Source: Microbacteriaceae bacterium (GTDB lineage: Bacteria > Actinomycetota > Actinomycetes > Actinomycetales > Microbacteriaceae). Taken from it: DNA of 9,687 bases. The translations under genes and the position numbers were made by a program. Location of the stretch: positions 1 through 9,687 of the forward strand of contig JALRLI010000041.1 of NCBI GenBank assembly GCA_023254555.1. Direction: 5' to 3'. Numbering within the stretch: the stretch's first letter is position 1; every line of letters begins with the position of its first letter. Below, piece after piece: positions 1 through 3,233 of this stretch. A model generated the notes under the pieces. It was not told the DNA's origin and made no database searches. It saw nothing but the letters and a program-made list of their open reading frames with translations.

Positions 1-795
1 CGGCATCCGGGTTTTCATGAAGATCAAACCCACGACAAGTCCGCCGAGTAACCCGCCGACGTGAGCCTGCCAGGCAATCGACGAGCCGGGCATAAATCCG
101 ATTGCGATATTGATGGCGAGCAAAACAACGAACGATGTCATATTGCCGCCCATGCTTCGGCCAATCACCAAAAATGAGCCCAGCAGACCAAAGATTGCTC
201 CGGATGCTCCGACGACCGGAATCAGCAGGGCCTGCGTGTCAGCGTAAGTCCAGAACTGCACAACCAACGAGCCGGCGAAACCAGAAATCAGGTACAGCGC
301 GATAAATCGCCCGCGGCCGAGAAAATGCTCGAGCTGGCGCCCAAAAAGCCAAAGCGTGTACATGTTCAACAGGATATGAAAAATCACCGTCGGCGAGTGG
401 GCAAACATTGACGTGACCATCCGCCAAGGTTGAAAATTTTGCGGCAACGAATAGAACGGCGCGTACCAGAGCGCTTCGGTCACCGCGATTGGCCCGCCAA
501 GGTTTGCGCTCAACCACTGAAAAACATAAACGAGTGCGCAAAGCCCCATTATTGAGTAGGTAGCCAGGGGTGCTGAGCTTCCTGCCCAGCGCTTGGCTAT
601 TGCATTGCTCGGTGCCGCAGCCCGCGCCTGCCCCGCGCAATCCGGACAGAGCACACCCACTGGTGCAACCGTCTGACAATCAGGGCAGATTGTGTTTCCG
701 CATCGCTGACAGAGCACGTAACTCTCTCTGGCAGGATGCCGATAGCAAAAACTCTGCTCAGCCTCGCCAACCTTTTCACCAAACTCGGCAGGCAT
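1..795 (-). CDS. Rhomboid family intramembrane serine protease with N-terminal zinc finger (3' end cut by window)
   Basis: An open frame of 265 codons starts at ATG 795-793 and runs off the left edge, so the C-terminus is missing. Residues 17-53 form a cysteine/histidine-rich zinc-binding module (C17, H20, then CxxC pairs C29/C32, C37/C40 and C50/C53), as in actinobacterial rhomboids with a B-box-like N-terminus. The membrane core follows from about residue 76. It carries the rhomboid HxxxN motif (H140, N144), the catalytic serine in GASGAIFG (S198) and the catalytic histidine in QAHVGGLLGG (H245). Family knowledge: these proteases cleave transmembrane helices of membrane proteins in the plane of the bilayer; the substrate here cannot be told. 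The gene lies 19 nt after the cyclophilin stop and is probably co-transcribed with it. No clear Shine-Dalgarno precedes the ATG, but an in-frame stop overlaps the upstream gene region and no other start is available. Family is secure; function in this cell is not. Confidence 0.93.
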   Translation of the reverse strand, partial: MPAEFGEKVGEAEQSFCYRHPARESYVLCQRCGNTICPDCQTVAPVGVLCPDCAGQARAAAPSNAIAKRWAGSSAPLATYSIMGLCALVYVFQWLSANLGGPIAVTEALWYAPFYSLPQNFQPWRMVTSMFAHSPTVIFHILLNMYTLWLFGRQLEHFLGRGRFIALYLISGFAGSLVVQFWTYADTQALLIPVVGASGAIFGLLGSFLVIGRSMGGNMTSFVVLLAINIAIGFMPGSSIAWQAHVGGLLGGLVVGLIFMKTRMP

Positions 796-814
796 AGTTC
801 GAATTTGCTTGGGG

Positions 815-1324
815 CTAGGCGTCGACGATAGTTACACCGGTGATGACAACATCGTCAACCGGCTTATCCATCGCACCGGTCGCAACCGCGGCAATCTCAT
901 CGACAACGGCCTTTGACGCGTCATCTGCAACCTCACCAAAAATGGTGTGGTTTCCGTTCAACCAATCGGTGGCCGCAACGGTCACGAAAAACTGTGATCC
1001 ATTGGTGCCCGCCATTTTGCCAAAGGCGTCTGGGCGCTTTCCCGCATTTGCCATCGCAAGCAGGTACGGGCGATCAAAGCCGAGCTCAGGATGAATTTCA
1101 TCATCGAAGGTGTAACCAGGGCCGCCGGTACCGGTGCCGGTTGGATCGCCGCCCTGAATCATGAAGCCAGGGATGATGCGGTGAAAGATGACGCCGTTAT
1201 AGAAGTCTTTCTCAGACAGGTCTACAAAGTTCTTCACGGTTTTTGGCGCGTGATTGCCAAAAAGATTGATGACGATGTCTCCGTGATTTGTTGAAACTGT
1301 GGCTACTTTGGTGTGAATTGACAT
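815..1324 (-). CDS. ppiA: Cyclophilin-type peptidyl-prolyl cis-trans isomerase
   Basis: This 169-aa single-domain cyclophilin would catalyse cis-trans isomerisation of X-Pro bonds and help protein folding. It has no signal peptide or membrane segment, so a cytoplasmic location is expected. The signature FHRIIPGFMIQGGD (about residues 47-60) holds the catalytic Arg and the active-site Gln. GSQFFVT (about 109-115) and WLNGNHTIFGEV (about 121-132) supply the remaining proline-pocket residues, so the enzyme looks intact and of normal length. Start ATG 1324-1322 gives the expected N-terminus. GGAG sits only 1 nt from the ATG, too close to act as a normal ribosome site, so leaderless translation is possible (see the candidate -10 at 1331). 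The symbol follows the gene's position near gyrA and the tRNA pair, where mycobacteria carry ppiA (Rv0009). It is followed by the rhomboid gene and diverges from the plus-strand gene at 1450. Confidence 0.95.
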   Translation of the reverse strand: MSIHTKVATVSTNHGDIVINLFGNHAPKTVKNFVDLSEKDFYNGVIFHRIIPGFMIQGGDPTGTGTGGPGYTFDDEIHPELGFDRPYLLAMANAGKRPDAFGKMAGTNGSQFFVTVAATDWLNGNHTIFGEVADDASKAVVDEIAAVATGAMDKPVDDVVITGVTIVDA

Positions 1325-1330
1325 GCTCCA

Positions 1331-1336
1331 AGCTTA
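1331..1336 (-). promoter_or_regulatory. Candidate leaderless -10 element for the cyclophilin gene
   Basis: On the minus strand TAAGCT (TANNNT class) ends 6 nt before the cyclophilin ATG, which would put the transcript start at or next to the start codon. That fits the lack of a properly spaced Shine-Dalgarno. No good -35 lies 16-18 nt upstream, and the motif matches the consensus only weakly, so this is a suggestion. The 125-nt divergent spacer (1325-1449) must hold promoters for both directions. Confidence 0.25.
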
Positions 1337-1438
1337 TTGTGTGTCAGCTGGCAATCCTCTCATCTGCCTCGTCACCTGTTATGAAATCGGTGTAGCGTTG
1401 AAGGCAGAGACGAGGTTCTCACATTTGTTAGCCGAGCC

Positions 1439-1443
1439 GGAGG
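1439..1443 (+). promoter_or_regulatory. Strong Shine-Dalgarno (GGAGG)
   Basis: GGAGG ends 6 nt before ATG 1450. It fixes the start of the plus-strand gene and supports that strand over the overlapping minus-strand open frames in this region. Confidence 0.75.
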
Positions 1444-1449
1444 TATCCG

Positions 1450-1971
1450 ATGCAGTTGTCACGCAAGCGCAGAAAAGAACTGAAACAACTACGCTCAGTC
1501 GCTGAAGACGTTTTACAGGATCAAAAAGTTGTGCTCGGTCGTGCGGGTGTCGTGCTGCAAGAAGCGTCACGTCAGGCAAAGATGCTCTCTGATGAACAGC
1601 TTGCCCCACGCGTCCGCAATGCTGTCGATGCGGCTCGCCCAACCATCGATCGCGGAGTCTTCGCTGCGCGTGCTGCTGCGGGTAACGTTCGACGCGTTGC
1701 CGCGCCCGTTGTTGCCGGTGCACTGATGAGCACGGTTCGCGCGCTGGATGCCCTCGAAGATGATCGCGCACGCACTGCGTCTCGATCACTCATGAACTTT
1801 GGTCAGCGAACTGGGCTGGTCGCGACGCCTCGTCGCCGAAGTGGCGGACTCGTTGTCGGGCTGGTGCTGGGAGCCATTGCTGTACTCGGTGTTGGCTATG
1901 CCCTCTGGCAGACCTTCCGTGCCGATGACGAGCTCTGGATTGCCGGCGACGAAAACCCGGTCTCTGAATAG
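1450..1971 (+). CDS. Basic one-TM membrane protein of unknown function
   Basis: This 173-aa protein is the only plus-strand gene in the window. I do not recognise a named domain. The N-terminus is strongly basic (KRRKELKQLR at residues 6-15). Residues about 15-125 read as long alpha-helices rich in Ala, Arg, Val and Gln with amphipathic character. Arginines at 128-130 precede one clear transmembrane helix (about 132-154), and a short acidic tail follows (ADDELWIAGDENP). By the positive-inside rule the long N-terminal part should be cytoplasmic and the tail outside. From memory, similar proteins with a comparable tail occur in Microbacteriaceae as hypothetical proteins; this was not checked. 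The GGAGG at 1439 supports the start, and a strong terminator follows 13 nt after the stop. The long helical cytoplasmic part could bind membrane, protein or nucleic acid, but nothing in the sequence decides this. Confidence 0.85.
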   Translation: MQLSRKRRKELKQLRSVAEDVLQDQKVVLGRAGVVLQEASRQAKMLSDEQLAPRVRNAVDAARPTIDRGVFAARAAAGNVRRVAAPVVAGALMSTVRALDALEDDRARTASRSLMNFGQRTGLVATPRRRSGGLVVGLVLGAIAVLGVGYALWQTFRADDELWIAGDENPVSE

Positions 1972-1983
1972 TCCTTAACTGAG

Positions 1984-2019
1984 AAACGGGATGTGCTACC
2001 GAGGTAGCACATCCCGTTT
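1984..2019. terminator. Bidirectional intrinsic terminator between convergent genes
   Basis: AACGGGATGTGCTACC (1985-2000) pairs perfectly with 2003-2018 around a GA centre, and an extra A-T pair lies at 1984/2019. On the plus strand the stem runs into TTTTCTCT; on the minus strand it runs into TTTCTC. It sits between the stops of the plus-strand membrane gene (1971) and the minus-strand DUF2892 gene (2030), so it can end both transcripts. Confidence 0.9.
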
Positions 2020-2029
2020 TCTCTGTTGA

Positions 2030-2263
2030 CTACTTCTTGAGTGCCTCGCGCAGCTTTGGCCCCATGAAGGGCTTGCCAGCGAGTGGCGCAAAAATGCAGA
2101 AGTCGAGCAGACCAGCTGCCATCACAACAAAGCCGACGACAATCGCGATCACCCAGAGCGGGTTACTGCTCACGATCAGCACGCCGAGCAAGAAGATGAG
2201 AAGACCGGCTACACCGCGAGTCACACGACCAGCCATTGAACTCATAAACCTAAAGAAGCCCAT
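2030..2263 (-). CDS. DUF2892 (YgaP-like transmembrane domain) small membrane protein
   Basis: This 77-aa protein has two hydrophobic helices, about residues 17-32 and 36-53. They are followed by the family's typical end of the second helix and turn (GLLDFCIFAPLAGKPFMG, residues 51-68, with Cys56). In DUF2892 proteins this unit is either free-standing or fused to a rhodanese domain, as in YgaP, a membrane sulfurtransferase; here it is free-standing with no rhodanese in the window. Start ATG 2263 has AAAGGA at 2271-2276, with 7 nt between it and the ATG. A CsoR/CstR-like inverted repeat lies just upstream (2279-2294), which suggests regulation by a copper- or persulfide-sensing repressor. The gene begins 42 nt after the 60-aa CxxC gene on the same strand and ends at the bidirectional terminator. 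The family call is from pattern recognition; a role in sulfur or metal stress is inferred. Confidence 0.8.
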   Translation of the reverse strand: MGFFRFMSSMAGRVTRGVAGLLIFLLGVLIVSSNPLWVIAIVVGFVVMAAGLLDFCIFAPLAGKPFMGPKLREALKK

Positions 2264-2278
2264 CGCTTCATCCTTTCT

Positions 2279-2294
2279 ATACCCCCATGGGTAT
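2279..2294. promoter_or_regulatory. CsoR/CstR-like operator (inverted repeat)
   Basis: ATACCC (2279-2284), a 4-nt centre CCAT, and GGGTAT (2289-2294) form a perfect 6+6 inverted repeat. Its general form, TACCC-N4-GGGTA, is typical of operators bound by CsoR/RcnR/CstR-family repressors that sense copper, nickel or persulfide. It lies between the candidate -10 and the Shine-Dalgarno of the DUF2892 gene, where a bound repressor would block transcription. No repressor gene of this family is in the window, so the regulator would act from elsewhere. Confidence 0.55.
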
Positions 2295-2298
2295 CGTA
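2293..2298 (-). promoter_or_regulatory. Candidate -10 element of the DUF2892 gene
   Basis: TACGAT on the minus strand overlaps the operator by 2 nt. A transcript starting about 7 nt downstream would begin inside the operator and carry a leader of about 20 nt containing the AAAGGA ribosome site. No convincing -35 is present. The gene may also be read through from the 60-aa gene upstream. Confidence 0.35.
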
Positions 2299-2305
2299 CA
2301 CCTAT

Positions 2306-2488
2306 CTAAGAGGGTGGATATGGAGCAAACTCGTGGTCTGGGTCTTCACCCAGTTCATAATGTTCTTCTTCGTACTTGTCACAGACTTCACAGGGTCCAT
2401 CGTCATCGACCGGCGAAAAATGACCGTGCGGGTCGAGTTCATTCTCGTCTTTTGGTTCACCACAGATGGAGCAGGATTCAATCGCCAT
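2306..2488 (-). CDS. 60-aa acidic double-CxxC (zinc-ribbon-like) protein
   Basis: The reading frame from ATG 2488-2486 encodes 60 residues. There is a CSIC pair at C6/C9 and a CEVC pair at C33/C36, 24 residues apart, the usual layout for one zinc-ribbon or rubredoxin-like metal site. The linker holds HGH (21-23). The second half is very acidic (DKYEEEHYELGEDPDHE). There is no signal peptide or membrane segment. An open frame extends upstream to an ATG at 2605, but that extension runs through the tRNA-Ala gene and its terminator and cannot be protein. The 2488 start has a -10 element 7 nt upstream and no Shine-Dalgarno, pointing to a leaderless mRNA. I do not recognise a named family. Metal binding is inferred from the cysteines only. 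It precedes the DUF2892 gene by 42 nt. Confidence 0.75.
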   Translation of the reverse strand: MAIESCSICGEPKDENELDPHGHFSPVDDDGPCEVCDKYEEEHYELGEDPDHEFAPYPPS

Positions 2489-2495
2489 TGTTGCA

Positions 2496-2501
2496 ATTCT
2501 A
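2496..2501 (-). promoter_or_regulatory. -10 element for a leaderless transcript of the 60-aa gene
   Basis: TAGAAT (5 of 6 matches to TATAAT) ends 7 nt before ATG 2488, so the expected transcript start is the start codon itself. Leaderless mRNAs are common in actinobacteria. No Shine-Dalgarno is present in the 7-nt spacer (TGCAACA). A possible -35, TTGTTC, lies 19 nt upstream, and -35 matches are often poor in this phylum. Confidence 0.55.
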
Positions 2502-2520
2502 GTCGCCGACCGGACAGACC

Positions 2521-2557
2521 GAACAAAACAAAAGACCCGCCGAAAAGGCAGGTCTTT
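2521..2557 (-). terminator. Intrinsic terminator of the tRNA-Ile/tRNA-Ala transcript
   Basis: On the minus strand AAAGACCTGCC (2557-2547) pairs with GGCGGGTCTTT (2541-2531) through one U-G wobble, closing a TTTTC loop. A T-rich tract TGTTTTGTTC follows. The stem begins 7 nt after the 3' end of tRNA-Ala, as expected for the end of a tRNA transcript. Confidence 0.88.
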
Positions 2558-2564
2558 GGTTTTG

Positions 2565-2637
2565 TGGAGCCTAGGAGAATCGAACTCCTGACATCCTGCT
2601 TGCAAAGCAGGCGCTCTACCAACTGAGCTAAGGCCCC
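2565..2637 (-). tRNA. alaT: tRNA-Ala (anticodon TGC)
   Basis: The 73-nt cloverleaf has acceptor strand GGGGCCT pairing with AGGCTCC and includes the G3-U70 wobble that identifies tRNA-Ala. The anticodon arm is CCTGC-TTTGCAA-GCAGG with anticodon TGC, and the T loop is GTTCGATTC. The discriminator base is A. The next bases are CAA, so the 3' CCA is not encoded and must be added enzymatically. It lies second in an Ile-Ala pair and is followed by an intrinsic terminator. Confidence 0.98.
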
Positions 2638-2652
2638 GGGGGGTGCCATCCC

Positions 2653-2682
2653 ACTTTACCGGCTGAACTTGTCAGCTTGCAA
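2653..2682 (-). promoter_or_regulatory. Candidate separate promoter for tRNA-Ala
   Basis: In the 57-nt spacer between the two tRNAs the minus strand has TTGCAA (2682-2677), an 18-nt spacer and TAAAGT (2658-2653). Each hexamer matches consensus at 4 of 6 positions, and transcription would start about 10 nt before the mature tRNA. The pair may simply be co-transcribed, in which case this is chance. Confidence 0.25.
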
Positions 2683-2694
2683 AATGAGCTTGCG

Positions 2695-2768
2695 TGGGGC
2701 TACCAGGACTTGAACCTGGGACCTCTTCATTATCAGTGAAGCGCTCTAACCACCTGAGCTATAGCCCC
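2695..2768 (-). tRNA. ileT: tRNA-Ile (anticodon GAT)
   Basis: The 74-nt cloverleaf has acceptor strand GGGGCTA pairing with TAGCCCC, anticodon arm CTTCA-CTGATAA-TGAAG with anticodon GAT, and T loop GTTCAAGTC. The discriminator is A and the following bases are CGC, so CCA is not encoded. This tRNA and tRNA-Ala usually sit inside rRNA operons. In actinobacteria they stand alone downstream of gyrA and the DUF3566 gene, as here. Confidence 0.98.
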
Positions 2769-2782
2769 TTGACCAAGATTCG

Positions 2783-2811
2783 ACTCTACCCGAATTTGAA
2801 CGGGTAATGAA
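2783..2811 (-). promoter_or_regulatory. Candidate tRNA-Ile promoter with a dyad in the spacer, or attenuating hairpin
   Basis: The 51 nt between the DUF3566 stop and tRNA-Ile contain TTCATT (2811-2806), 17 nt, then TAGAGT (2788-2783) on the minus strand. The spacer is filled by the dyad TACCCG (2787-2792)/CGGGTA (2801-2806) with an 8-nt centre. It could be a promoter with an operator, or a 6-bp RNA hairpin at the end of the gyrase transcript. No U-tract follows, so it is not a convincing intrinsic terminator. Confidence 0.3.
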
Positions 2812-2819
2812 ATCGAACG

Positions 2820-3230
2820 TTAGCTGCTTGTGAAGCCGAGTTGAAATCCGCCCAGCACACGCACAATCTGATTGTAAACAATCGAGCAGACTGCGCCGAG
2901 CGCGGTGCCTACGATGATGTTCAAGATTCCAACCACAAGAGCGAAGCCAGCTACCTGTGGCAGGCCGAGCATGTTCGACAGGTTGAAATCATCGCCTGAC
3001 ACGATGTCCATGAACAACTCGTTCAGCGACGCGAACACGCCAGTCTGGGTAAGCACAATGAACATAAGAATGGTTGCGATAAAGCCAACAACCGCAAGGC
3101 AGACCGAGATGAGAAACGAGAATTTCACTGCCGACCAAAAGTCGATGTAGACCAGCTTGAGACGAACCTCTTTAGCTGATGGTTTGCGTCGAGTCTTTGA
3201 TGTGATCTTCTTCGCAACGCTCGTAGCCAT
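2820..3230 (-). CDS. DUF3566 family two-TM membrane protein
   Basis: This 136-aa protein has a basic cytoplasmic N-terminus (KKITSKTRRKPSAKE, residues 7-21) and two long hydrophobic helices, about 35-60 and 93-118. They are joined by a soluble loop with DIVSGDDFNLSNMLGL (75-90). The layout and position directly after gyrA match the actinobacterial DUF3566 family (Rv0007 in M. tuberculosis), whose biochemical role is not settled. The start is 3 nt after the gyrA stop, and its ribosome site AAGGA (3238-3242) lies inside the end of gyrA, so translation is coupled. It is expressed with gyrase by position. Whether it serves DNA topology, division or envelope work cannot be told from this sequence. 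Confidence 0.9.
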   Translation of the reverse strand: MATSVAKKITSKTRRKPSAKEVRLKLVYIDFWSAVKFSFLISVCLAVVGFIATILMFIVLTQTGVFASLNELFMDIVSGDDFNLSNMLGLPQVAGFALVVGILNIIVGTALGAVCSIVYNQIVRVLGGFQLGFTSS

Positions 3231-3233
3231 CAG

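Noticed and set aside
239..679. 146-codon minus-strand open frame inside the rhomboid region
   Set aside because: It lies in another frame of the rhomboid gene, which has all catalytic motifs; its translation is low-complexity and lacks a family pattern.
1379..1789. 136-codon minus-strand open frame opposite the plus-strand membrane gene
   Set aside because: The plus-strand gene has GGAGG, a clear TM helix and a terminator; this frame has none of these and is a shadow.
2489..2605. Upstream extension of the CxxC protein to 99 residues
   Set aside because: The extra part is encoded by tRNA-Ala and terminator sequence; the -10 at 2496 would lie inside it.
2302..2649. 115-codon minus-strand open frame across tRNA-Ala
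   Set aside because: It translates through a certain tRNA and its terminator, and it overlaps the better-supported CxxC gene in another frame.
2674..2693. Direct repeat AGCTTGC with a 6-nt spacer between the tRNAs
   Set aside because: Seven-base repeats at this spacing are expected by chance, and no function is suggested.
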